A stretch of 6,030 bases of DNA from Hyphomicrobiales bacterium (GTDB taxonomy: Bacteria > Pseudomonadota > Alphaproteobacteria > Rhizobiales > Aestuariivirgaceae). The stretch lies in the NCBI GenBank assembly GCA_003151375.1, contig PLXI01000136.1:2796-8825 (forward strand). The letters run 5' to 3'. The notes under the pieces are model-generated. The model did no database searches. It had not been told where the DNA came from and saw only the letters and a program-made list of their open reading frames with translations. Both the position numbers and the translations under genes were made by a program. This document shows, one piece after another, positions 1 to 6,030 of this stretch (its first letter is position 1; each line of letters begins with the position of its first letter).

Positions 1-5
1 AGATT

Positions 6-281
6 ATGACTGTTTCTTTGACCAAGATCAGTGCTGACCTCGCGGAAAAGCACGAAATGTCAAAGAAGAGCACGGCTCTGCTGTTGTCTGACTTTGTTGA
101 CTCCGTTGTAAAACATCTCAAGAAGGGCAACAAAGTTCGCGTAACCGGGCTTGGCATTTTCCAAGTTAAGAAGCGTCTTGCCCGCCTCGGTCGCAACCCA
201 GCCACCGGTGAGCAAATCAAAATTAAGGCTTCCAAGAAGCTGGCTTTCCGCGCCGCCAAGGAAGTTAAAGAAGCAATCTAA
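6..281 (+). CDS. HU-family DNA-binding protein
   Basis: A 91-residue histone-like protein of the HU/IHF family. These proteins act as dimers that bind and bend DNA with little sequence specificity and help compact the nucleoid. What is visible: an alpha-helical N-terminal half (about residues 4-42), the turn G-L-G-I-F at 48-52 matching the family's G-F-G-T-F, and the beta-arm signature R-N-P-A-T-G at 63-68. P65 is the conserved proline that intercalates into the minor groove. The C-terminal stretch around residues 72-91 is lysine-rich and ends in the family's F-R-A-(A/G)-K segment at 81-85. Length matches the usual 90-100 residues. ATG at 6 is the only start that gives the whole N-terminal helix, but just five upstream bases are present, so its ribosome site and promoter cannot be judged. 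HU rather than IHF is inferred from general resemblance; which HU paralogue it is cannot be told. It stands alone before a strong terminator. Confidence 0.95.
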   Translation: MTVSLTKISADLAEKHEMSKKSTALLLSDFVDSVVKHLKKGNKVRVTGLGIFQVKKRLARLGRNPATGEQIKIKASKKLAFRAAKEVKEAI

Positions 282-311
282 GTTTTTTATACTTTGGATT
301 TATCTTGATTG

Positions 312-336
312 GCCCCGCAGAAATGCGGGGCTTTTT
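312..336 (+). terminator. Intrinsic terminator of the HU gene
   Basis: A perfect 8-bp GC-rich stem (GCCCCGCA at 312-319 pairing with TGCGGGGC at 324-331) closed by a GAAA tetraloop at 320-323 and followed directly by five T (332-336). It lies 30 bases after the HU stop codon, as expected for Rho-independent termination. On the opposite strand the hairpin has no following T-run, so it should serve mainly the + strand gene, although it also lies 38 bases beyond the stop of the converging glycerate kinase gene. Confidence 0.92.
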
Positions 337-369
337 ATTAGAGCAACCGACGGTGGCTGGACCGACGCG

Positions 370-1614
370 CTAGTCGATCAAAATCACGCGCAGATCATTC
401 ACATTGGTAAGTGTGGGGCCGCAGATCAATTGATCGCCCAGCTTGGCAAAAAAGCCATGACCATTGTTGTTGGCGAGTTCCATCACTGGATCAATCCCTA
501 AGGCGCGTGCGCGCGATAATGTGTCAGGGCCAATAAACGCTCCCGCCACTTCTGCGCCACCATCAACGCCATCAGTATCGGCTGCCATAGCAGAGATGTC
601 ATTCATACCCTGAAGTTTAACAGCCAGGCTCAACAAGAACTCCACATTGCGACCGCCAATGCCTTGCCCACGCAGTGTTACAGTGGTTTCACCGCCAGAC
701 AGAATTGCGCAAGGCCTACGCGCAGGCTGGCCAAAACGTCTCACTTGCAAAGCGATGCCTGCATGAACAATGGCAACATCACGCGCTTCGCCTTCAAGTG
801 AATCTCCAAGAATAAGCGGGTGATAGCCTGCCTTGCGGGCGACCTCTGCTGCCGCCAACAGAGATTGTTGCGGCGAGGCGATGAGAATAGCCTTGGCATT
901 GGGTAAATGCTTTGGCGTTTCATCGATTGCCTGCGCCAGATGGCCTTGCACCGCCGCAGACAAATCCAAACCATATTTGGTGACGATGGCACGTGCCTGT
1001 GCAAAAGTTGACGGGTCAACCACAGTGGGGCCTGAGGCCACGGCGGAAATATCATCCCCCGGAACGTCAGAAATAACGAGAGAAACAACCCGCGCCGGAA
1101 AGGCCGCTTGCGCCAATCTGCCACCTTTGATCGCCGATAAATGTTTTCGCACCACATTCATTTCTGCGATGGGCGCGCCGGATTTGAGCAAGGCCGCATT
1201 CACTTTCTGCTTCTCCTCAAGGGTAAGACCAAAAGCAGGCAGGCTAAGAAGTGATGACCCGCCACCCGAGATAAGCGCAATGACCAAATCATCTTTAGTC
1301 AACCCTTGCACCAGTTGCAGCATCCGGCGTGCGGCCGTTTGCCCCGCCACATCGGGCACAGGATGAGCCGCCTCAACCACCTCAATATGTTTGGTTGGAA
1401 CGCTATAGCCATAACGTGTGACCACAAGCCCTTCCACTTTGCCTCGCCAGGCTTTTTCAAACGCTGCCGCCATTGCTGCGCTGGCTTTGCCTGCGCCCAC
1501 AATGATCACGCGGCCTTTTGGCTTGGCTGGCAGGTGTTGTGCAATAACTTTGGAAGGCTGGGCCGCGGCTACGGCAGCCGCAAACATTTTTGTGAGTAGT
1601 TTCTTGTGTTTCAT
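370..1614 (-). CDS. gckA: Glycerate 2-kinase, GckA/TtuD family (MOFRL protein)
   Basis: A 414-residue cytoplasmic kinase of the class II glycerate kinase family (DUF4147 N-terminal plus MOFRL C-terminal domain). The family phosphorylates D-glycerate with ATP to 2-phosphoglycerate, feeding glycerate from glyoxylate, serine-cycle or tartrate metabolism into lower glycolysis. Older annotations call members hydroxypyruvate reductase (TtuD). Visible motifs: V-G-A-G-K-A-S at 39-45 with its invariant lysine, S-G-G-G-S-S at 116-121, S-D-V-P-G-D-D at 182-188, L-S-G-G-E-T-T-V at 305-312, G-G-R-N-V-E-F at 320-326, D-T-D-G-V-D-G at 346-352, and the MOFRL-end segment G-P-T-L-T-N-V-N-D at 399-407. No key motif is missing. 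I chose ATG at 1614 because it gives the family's short lead-in before the F-A-A-A-V-A-A-A helix. A TTG at 1677 would add 21 residues unlike the family and overlap pepN. ATG at 1587 is a possible later start. No Shine-Dalgarno site is seen before any of them. The family call is firm; the exact substrate and pathway are inferred. Confidence 0.93.
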   Translation of the reverse strand: MKHKKLLTKMFAAAVAAAQPSKVIAQHLPAKPKGRVIIVGAGKASAAMAAAFEKAWRGKVEGLVVTRYGYSVPTKHIEVVEAAHPVPDVAGQTAARRMLQLVQGLTKDDLVIALISGGGSSLLSLPAFGLTLEEKQKVNAALLKSGAPIAEMNVVRKHLSAIKGGRLAQAAFPARVVSLVISDVPGDDISAVASGPTVVDPSTFAQARAIVTKYGLDLSAAVQGHLAQAIDETPKHLPNAKAILIASPQQSLLAAAEVARKAGYHPLILGDSLEGEARDVAIVHAGIALQVRRFGQPARRPCAILSGGETTVTLRGQGIGGRNVEFLLSLAVKLQGMNDISAMAADTDGVDGGAEVAGAFIGPDTLSRARALGIDPVMELANNNGHGFFAKLGDQLICGPTLTNVNDLRVILID

Positions 1615-1670
1615 GTTTGGCAAGCTAAACAAGTTTAAACACCGCCGCAACCGCGACACGGAGCCTTGAG
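1615..1670. promoter_or_regulatory. Divergent intergenic region between glycerate kinase and pepN
   Basis: These 56 bases must hold the start signals for two divergent genes, unless one is read from inside its neighbour. On the - strand, TTGCGG (1650-1645) and TAGCTT (1627-1622) are 17 bases apart, a sigma70-like layout, but each matches its consensus at only three of six positions. An 8-base palindrome GTTTAAAC lies at 1633-1640, inside that spacer. Toward pepN I see only its ribosome site and no clear -10/-35 pair. Position makes a regulatory role likely; the specific boxes are weak. Confidence 0.4.
1660..1663 (+). promoter_or_regulatory. Shine-Dalgarno site of pepN
   Basis: GGAG with a seven-base spacer before the ATG at 1671. 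It supports that ATG as the pepN start; the divergent glycerate kinase gene has no comparable site. Confidence 0.7.
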
Positions 1671-4283
1671 ATGCCAAAACTCACGCCAAAAACCATACGC
1701 CTCAAAGACTATCGGCCAACACCATATTTGATCGATATGGTCGATCTTACATTTCGCCTAAACCCGCAAACCACGCGGGTGTTAAGCAAAATGCAGATGC
1801 GGCCCAATCCGAAATCCAAAAACCATGGGGCTTTACGATTGGATGGTGAGCAGCTCAAACTGATTTCAGTCGCACTTAATGGAAAGGTTCTGGCCGCAGG
1901 GGATTATACCTGCACGAACCTAAACCTGACGATCAAAAAGGTGCCGCAAAAGCGCTTCACCCTGGAAATTGAAACGGAATGTGCGCCAGTCAGCAACACA
2001 GCGCTTTCTGGTCTTTACATGTCGAACGGCATTTATTGCACGCAATGCGAGGCCGAAGGCTTTCGCCGTATTACCTACTTTTATGATCGACCAGATGTAT
2101 TAGCCATATACGGCGTTCGCATCGAAGCTGAGAAAAGTCTTTCCGTGTTGCTCTCCAATGGAAATCCACAAGCGCAAGGGCCTATTGCAGGAACCGATTT
2201 TCATTTTGCCGAGTGGCATGATCCACATCCTAAGCCCAGTTATCTCTTCGCTCTAGTGGCCGGAAATTTGGCGAAAGTTGAAAGCAGCTTCACAACAATG
2301 GAAGGGCGCGATGTGGCGCTGGGCATTTATGTGGAACAAGGCAAGCAGGATCGTTGCGCTTGGGCCATGCAATCTTTGAAAGCCGCGATGAAATGGGACG
2401 AAGAGGCCTTTTCGAGAGCTTACGATTTAGATGTGTTCAACATCGTTGCCGTTTCAGATTTCAATATGGGGGCGATGGAAAACAAGGGCCTCAATGTTTT
2501 CAACGATAAATATATTTTGGCGCGGCCTGACACGGCGACAGATACCGATTATGAATTGATCGAAGCCATCATCGCACATGAGTATTTTCACAATTGGACG
2601 GGCAACCGTATCACTTGCCGTGATTGGTTTCAGCTTTGCCTGAAAGAGGGCCTCACAGTTTTTCGCGATCAAGAATTCACTTCAGATCTGCGTTCACGCG
2701 CCGTGAAGCGCATTGATGATGTGCAGGATTTGCGAAGCCGTCAAATGCCAGAAGATGCGGGGCCGCTGCAACATCCGCCGAGGCCATCTGAATATATCGA
2801 GATCAACAATTTCTACACCGCAACGGTTTATGAGAAAGGCGCTGAGATTTGCCGCATGTTGAAAACGCTGATCGGCGAGAGAGCCTTTGCGCGCGGCATG
2901 CAGCTTTATTTCCGCCGTCATGACGGACAGGCAGCAACGGTTGAACAATTCATCGCTTGCTTTGCGCAGACTGCACGCAAAAATCTGGCACAATTTTTCA
3001 GGTGGTATGAGCAAGCGGGAACGCCGCTGATCGCGCTCAAAGAAAAATACGATGCAAAGCATCGCGTTTATAGAATTACAATTTCACAAAAGGTCAAGCG
3101 CCGCAAGGGCCAACAGCCCAAGAAAGCTTTGCATATGCCGCTTCACATTGGCCTGTTGCAAAAAAGTGGCAAAGAGATTTCCAAAACGCTTGAACTAAAG
3201 CGGGCCAGTCAGGTGTTTACAATCAAAAATGTTGCAACAAAACCTGTGCTCTCATTCAATCGGGAGTTTTCATCCGCCATTGTCAATATGCATCAACCAA
3301 AATTGGCGGATCAACTTTTCCTTCTGACCCATGACAGTGACAGTTTCAATAGATGGGAACAGGCGCAATCTGTCGCCCAGCAGTTGATCATTGAACATTA
3401 TCGCCAGGGTGCTTCCGCCAAATGGCAAAACGCCATGGACGCTTTCACCAAAGCGCTGCGTGAACCATTGCTTGATGAAACGCTTGAACCCGCCTACCGC
3501 GCCAAGCTGCTTGAACTGCCAGAGCTTGCTTCTCTGGCTGAAACCCTTGGTAAGGATGTCGATGCAACGAAATTGGAACACGCGCGTAACATGTTACGTG
3601 TGGCGATTGGCACTTCATTGGCTGCTGAGTTTGAGACCCTTTATCAAACGCTTGCAGTTGTCGGTCCCTATACTCCCGACCCAGATTCAAATGGGCGGCG
3701 CGCTTTGCGTTCCGCCATCCTGTCGCTAGCGGCGGATGCCAACGCAGCCTGGGTGTCTGCGGCCTTGCGTCAACAATTTGCTGCACGCGACAACATGACT
3801 GAGGAATATGCGGCTTTGCGCGTGGCGGCAAATATGGGCGGAGCTCTGGGTGATGAATTCATCACCGCCTTCTATGAGCGTCATCAGCATGATGCCCTTT
3901 TGATGGACAAATGGTTTGCTGCACAGGCACTTATTCCGGGGGTTGAATCGGCCGAACGGGTCAGGCAACTGATGGGCCACGGCGCCTTTAATTTCAAAAC
4001 ACCGAACAGGGTTTATGCCTTGCTGCGGAATTTTATTGGCAGCAATTTCAGTGGCTTTCATGTGGCGACGGGTGCTGGCTATCTTCTAGCGGCGCAAGCC
4101 ATCATTCATCTCAACGCCATCAACCCGCAGGTTGCTTCAAGGCTCGCCACTGGCTTTCGCAGTTGGCAATTGTTTGATGCGCCACGTCGTAAGAAAGCCC
4201 AAGCCGCCACGCAAGAAATTCTGCGCGTCAAAGATCTTTCACGCGATGTCTATGAGATCATTTCGAGAACACTTAAGACCTGA
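1671..4283 (+). CDS. pepN: Aminopeptidase N (M1 family zinc metallopeptidase)
   Basis: An 870-residue, apparently intact cytoplasmic aminopeptidase that removes N-terminal residues (broadly, with preference for Ala, Arg and Lys in characterised homologues) from peptides at the end of protein turnover. It matches the proteobacterial PepN type along its length and, as I recall, equals the E. coli enzyme in size. Visible: the Q-C-E-A-E-G-F segment at 125-131 that helps bind the substrate amino terminus, the exopeptidase motif G-A-M-E-N at 267-271, zinc ligands H303 and H307 in H-E-Y-F-H with catalytic E304, third ligand E326 in L-K-E-G-L, and the transition-state tyrosine Y387 in V-Y-E-K-G. By homology the N-terminal beta domain is about 1-195, the catalytic domain 195-450, a small beta domain 450-550, and the helical C-terminal domain the rest, including conserved N-P-Q-V-A-S-R-L. 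No signal peptide is seen. The start is supported by GGAG seven bases upstream. The kinase gene follows after 111 bases on the same strand. Confidence 0.97.
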   Translation: MPKLTPKTIRLKDYRPTPYLIDMVDLTFRLNPQTTRVLSKMQMRPNPKSKNHGALRLDGEQLKLISVALNGKVLAAGDYTCTNLNLTIKKVPQKRFTLEIETECAPVSNTALSGLYMSNGIYCTQCEAEGFRRITYFYDRPDVLAIYGVRIEAEKSLSVLLSNGNPQAQGPIAGTDFHFAEWHDPHPKPSYLFALVAGNLAKVESSFTTMEGRDVALGIYVEQGKQDRCAWAMQSLKAAMKWDEEAFSRAYDLDVFNIVAVSDFNMGAMENKGLNVFNDKYILARPDTATDTDYELIEAIIAHEYFHNWTGNRITCRDWFQLCLKEGLTVFRDQEFTSDLRSRAVKRIDDVQDLRSRQMPEDAGPLQHPPRPSEYIEINNFYTATVYEKGAEICRMLKTLIGERAFARGMQLYFRRHDGQAATVEQFIACFAQTARKNLAQFFRWYEQAGTPLIALKEKYDAKHRVYRITISQKVKRRKGQQPKKALHMPLHIGLLQKSGKEISKTLELKRASQVFTIKNVATKPVLSFNREFSSAIVNMHQPKLADQLFLLTHDSDSFNRWEQAQSVAQQLIIEHYRQGASAKWQNAMDAFTKALREPLLDETLEPAYRAKLLELPELASLAETLGKDVDATKLEHARNMLRVAIGTSLAAEFETLYQTLAVVGPYTPDPDSNGRRALRSAILSLAADANAAWVSAALRQQFAARDNMTEEYAALRVAANMGGALGDEFITAFYERHQHDALLMDKWFAAQALIPGVESAERVRQLMGHGAFNFKTPNRVYALLRNFIGSNFSGFHVATGAGYLLAAQAIIHLNAINPQVASRLATGFRSWQLFDAPRRKKAQAATQEILRVKDLSRDVYEIISRTLKT

Positions 4284-4394
4284 AAACCATTTATGGCGCT
4301 TGGCAAATCAGATTGCAGTTTGATAACCCTGTTGCGGTGAACCTGCCGCTTAAGGCACCTGCGTTTTCTGCGTTTTCCAAGTGAGAATTCGATT
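4284..4394. other. Intergenic gap between pepN and the sensor kinase
   Basis: 111 bases without a supported gene. The only hairpin I find, TGCC/GGCA around GCTTAA at 4344-4357, is four base pairs long and followed by no T-run, so it is not a convincing terminator. A 9-base unit TGCGTTTTC occurs twice in tandem at 4360-4377. No clear promoter boxes and no CtrA-type TTAA-N7-TTAA site are visible. Read-through from pepN into the kinase is therefore possible. The kinase frame is open from 4341, after an in-frame TGA at 4338-4340, so the kinase could not start earlier than that. Confidence 0.5.
4360..4377 (+). repeat. Short tandem repeat, 2 x 9 bases
   Basis: TGCGTTTTC is present twice head to tail (4360-4368 and 4369-4377), ending 17 bases before the putative TTG start of the kinase. 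Two copies of a 9-mer could be chance slippage; no function is evident. Confidence 0.6.
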
Positions 4395-6030
4395 TTGCCC
4401 AAGGCCCAAATCAAAGACCTGTTTTTTCGTGACTCGGCTTGGCGATTGCCTTGGTTTGCTGGTCGAAAATTGCGGGTCAGTGAACGCGCCATGCGGATTC
4501 TGATCACTAGTCTTGTTGGCTTGTTTTTACTTTTACTGGGGTTGGCATTACTTTCCCAACTTTGGTTGAGCCGCACCGATGCACTGAAAGAAGAAAGTCG
4601 GCTCACCGTTTTACAAACACAAAACGCGGCCCGCGCGATTAAGCTGTCTGTTGAAATCGCACACGCCTCTGGTGATAATTTTGTGATCGACGCGCAAGCG
4701 CTGGAACAGGCGCTGGCTGCGGATGCTTCCGATCACGCGCGGCAATTTCTTTTGCTTGACGCGAAAAGCATAATTCTGGCCAGCGTACCAAGACAGCCTG
4801 GTTGGAATGGTAAAGCCCTTTCAGAGATTGTTGGTTCAGATTTTGTACCAACAACACAAGCCGCAACAAAAGAAATGGCGCCCATCGTTCTGGTGGACGG
4901 CGAAGAAGCATTTATCGCTGTTGCAAGTTTGGCCCCTGCACCCGCTAGCCTGATTGCCATTCAAAAGAAGGATTCGGTATTGGCTTTTTGGCGCGCCAGC
5001 GTAACCAAACTGGCGGCGCTTTTTACGGTCACCTTTGGTGTGCTGACTTTGCTGGCTGCCGCGTTCCATTGGCAAGCTGCCAAAGCCTATGATGCAGATG
5101 TGATACTTTCTCATGCAACCGGCCGTTTGGATATGGCGTTGCAAGGCGGTGAATGCGGCCTGTGGGATTGGAACTTGATGGAGGACCGGATTTTCTGGTC
5201 ACATTCCATGTATAGTATTTTAGGCATGAGCCCGCGAGATTATCTCACCTTTCGCGAATTTGCAGCGCGGATGCATAGAGATGATCAACGTGTAGATGTG
5301 CTGATTGATGATCTGCTGCGCGGCCGCCGCAAAGATTTTGACCAAGAATTTCGTTTACGCCACGAAAATGGCAGTTTTATTTGGCTGCGTGCACGCGCCG
5401 CACTTTCGCATGGGCTGGATCAGGCCAAACCGCATCTTGTCGGTATTGTCTTTGATATCTCACGACAGAAACGGCTTGATGCCATCAATCAAGCCGCAGA
5501 GTTGCGATTGAAGGACGCCGTTGAAAATATCTCTGAGGCATTCGTGCTTTGGGATACTGAGAGCCGTTTGGTGCTGTGTAATTCGAAATACCAACAATTT
5601 CACTCTCTGCCGCAAGATTCCTGTGTGCCGGGAACATCTTATTCTGTGGTAAGCGCTTCGGCCAAACAGCCTTTGGTGCAGCATTTTGCGAGCGAAGGGA
5701 AGACCTCGCCATCGGGCGCGCGCTCGCTTGAGGTGCAGTTTGCCGATGGGCGTTGGCTACAAATAAATGAGAGGCGCACCAAGGATGGCGGCTTTGTTTC
5801 GGTGGGCACTGACATCACTGCGTTGAAGCAGCAAGAAGTGAATCTGCTGCAATCTGAGCGCACGCTGATGAGCACGGTGCGCGATTTACAAAAAGAACGC
5901 CAAATGGCGGAAGAACAATCGCAACGTTTGGCTGAACTGGCAGACAAATATGCCGCTGAGCGCAACCGCGCTGAGGAAGCCAATCGTTCAAAATCCGAAT
6001 TCCTTGCAAATATGAGCCACGAGTTGCGCA
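4395..6030 (+). CDS. Membrane-bound PAS-PAS sensor histidine kinase, PleC/PdhS-like, 3' end outside window
   Basis: The first 545 codons of a two-component sensor kinase with no in-frame stop before the window edge. Numbered from TTG 4395: a basic N-terminus (1-34), transmembrane helix 1 (about 35-57), an extracytoplasmic region of about 148 residues (58-205), transmembrane helix 2 (206-226), a PAS domain of PAS_3 type beginning near G-L-W-D-W-N (about 245-357), a second PAS of PAS_7 type (about 373-476, with E-A-F-V-L-W-D near its start), a charged coiled coil (about 477-530) and the HisKA box E-F-L-A-N-M-S-H-E-L-R, with phospho-acceptor H542. The ATPase domain lies outside. The protein should autophosphorylate on that histidine and pass phosphate to a response regulator. 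The box and architecture resemble the PleC/DivJ/PdhS group, which acts on DivK/PleD; that assignment is inference, and other PAS kinases share the box. Start choice: TTG 4395 has a weak GTGAG upstream; ATG 4491 would begin just before helix 1, with no clear ribosome site. Confidence 0.88.
   Translation, partial: MPKAQIKDLFFRDSAWRLPWFAGRKLRVSERAMRILITSLVGLFLLLLGLALLSQLWLSRTDALKEESRLTVLQTQNAARAIKLSVEIAHASGDNFVIDAQALEQALAADASDHARQFLLLDAKSIILASVPRQPGWNGKALSEIVGSDFVPTTQAATKEMAPIVLVDGEEAFIAVASLAPAPASLIAIQKKDSVLAFWRASVTKLAALFTVTFGVLTLLAAAFHWQAAKAYDADVILSHATGRLDMALQGGECGLWDWNLMEDRIFWSHSMYSILGMSPRDYLTFREFAARMHRDDQRVDVLIDDLLRGRRKDFDQEFRLRHENGSFIWLRARAALSHGLDQAKPHLVGIVFDISRQKRLDAINQAAELRLKDAVENISEAFVLWDTESRLVLCNSKYQQFHSLPQDSCVPGTSYSVVSASAKQPLVQHFASEGKTSPSGARSLEVQFADGRWLQINERRTKDGGFVSVGTDITALKQQEVNLLQSERTLMSTVRDLQKERQMAEEQSQRLAELADKYAAERNRAEEANRSKSEFLANMSHELR

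Noticed and set aside
151..501. 116-codon + strand frame running from the HU gene through the terminator
   Set aside because: It overlaps the HU frame, passes through the intrinsic terminator and runs antisense into the glycerate kinase; not a credible gene.
833..1366. 177-codon open frame on the + strand opposite the glycerate kinase
   Set aside because: It lies wholly antisense to a gene with clear family motifs, and its translation shows no recognisable domain; it is an artefact of codon bias.
1633..1640. CtrA-type operator (TTAA-N7-TTAA) in the divergent gap
   Set aside because: A TTAA is present inside GTTTAAAC, but no second TTAA lies seven bases away on either side; the same is true of the TTAA at 4350 before the kinase.
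1615..1677. N-terminal extension of the glycerate kinase to a TTG at 1677
   Set aside because: It would add 21 residues rich in Ser and Arg that do not resemble the family start, overlaps the pepN start by seven bases and has no ribosome site; ATG 1614 fits the family better.
3391..4061. Several open frames of 100-130 codons overlapping the 3' half of pepN on both strands
   Set aside because: All are nested in the pepN frame, which is conserved with PepN throughout this stretch; none has a recognisable motif or a plausible ribosome site.
4344..4357. Hairpin TGCC/GGCA as a terminator of pepN
   Set aside because: The stem is only four base pairs and no T-run follows.
4250..4606. 118-codon open frame on the - strand spanning the pepN-kinase gap
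   Set aside because: It overlaps the pepN end and is antisense to the first membrane helix of the kinase; its product is Arg/Ser-rich and low in recognisable features.
1..6030. CRISPR arrays, tRNA or rRNA genes, insertion sequences, att sites
   Set aside because: No repeated direct units with spacers, cloverleaf-like segments, transposase motifs or terminal inverted repeats were found on reading both strands.

Overview
The window looks like ordinary chromosome from an alphaproteobacterium, most likely of the Hyphomicrobiales (Rhizobiales) type. I base this on the gene content and protein style: a GckA/TtuD-type glycerate kinase, a proteobacterial PepN, and a PAS-PAS sensor kinase whose phosphorylation box is of the PleC/DivJ type. 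GANTC sites are also sparse, as in genomes with the CcrM methyltransferase. No mobile element, phage gene, CRISPR array, tRNA or rRNA is visible. The genus cannot be fixed from the sequence alone.

Layout from left to right: (1) a small HU-family nucleoid protein on the + strand (6-281), closed by a textbook intrinsic terminator (312-336). (2) A glycerate kinase on the - strand (370-1614) that converges on the HU gene. (3) A 56-base divergent gap (1615-1670). (4) A complete 870-residue M1 aminopeptidase N on the + strand (1671-4283). (5) A 111-base gap with no convincing terminator or promoter. (6) The first 545 or so codons of a membrane-bound, two-PAS sensor histidine kinase on the + strand (about 4395 to the window edge). 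It is cut off two residues after the box containing the phospho-accepting histidine.

The genes do not form one pathway. HU packs DNA, glycerate kinase feeds three-carbon acids into lower glycolysis, PepN trims peptides in the cytoplasm, and the kinase is a signalling protein, possibly of the PleC/PdhS family that controls cell-cycle and polarity regulators. PepN and the kinase point the same way and could be cotranscribed.

I do not see a new biological system here. The points most worth checking are the identity and sensor domain of the truncated kinase, its start codon, two closely spaced GANTC sites at its 5' end, and the short, possibly leaderless divergent promoter region between the glycerate kinase and pepN.
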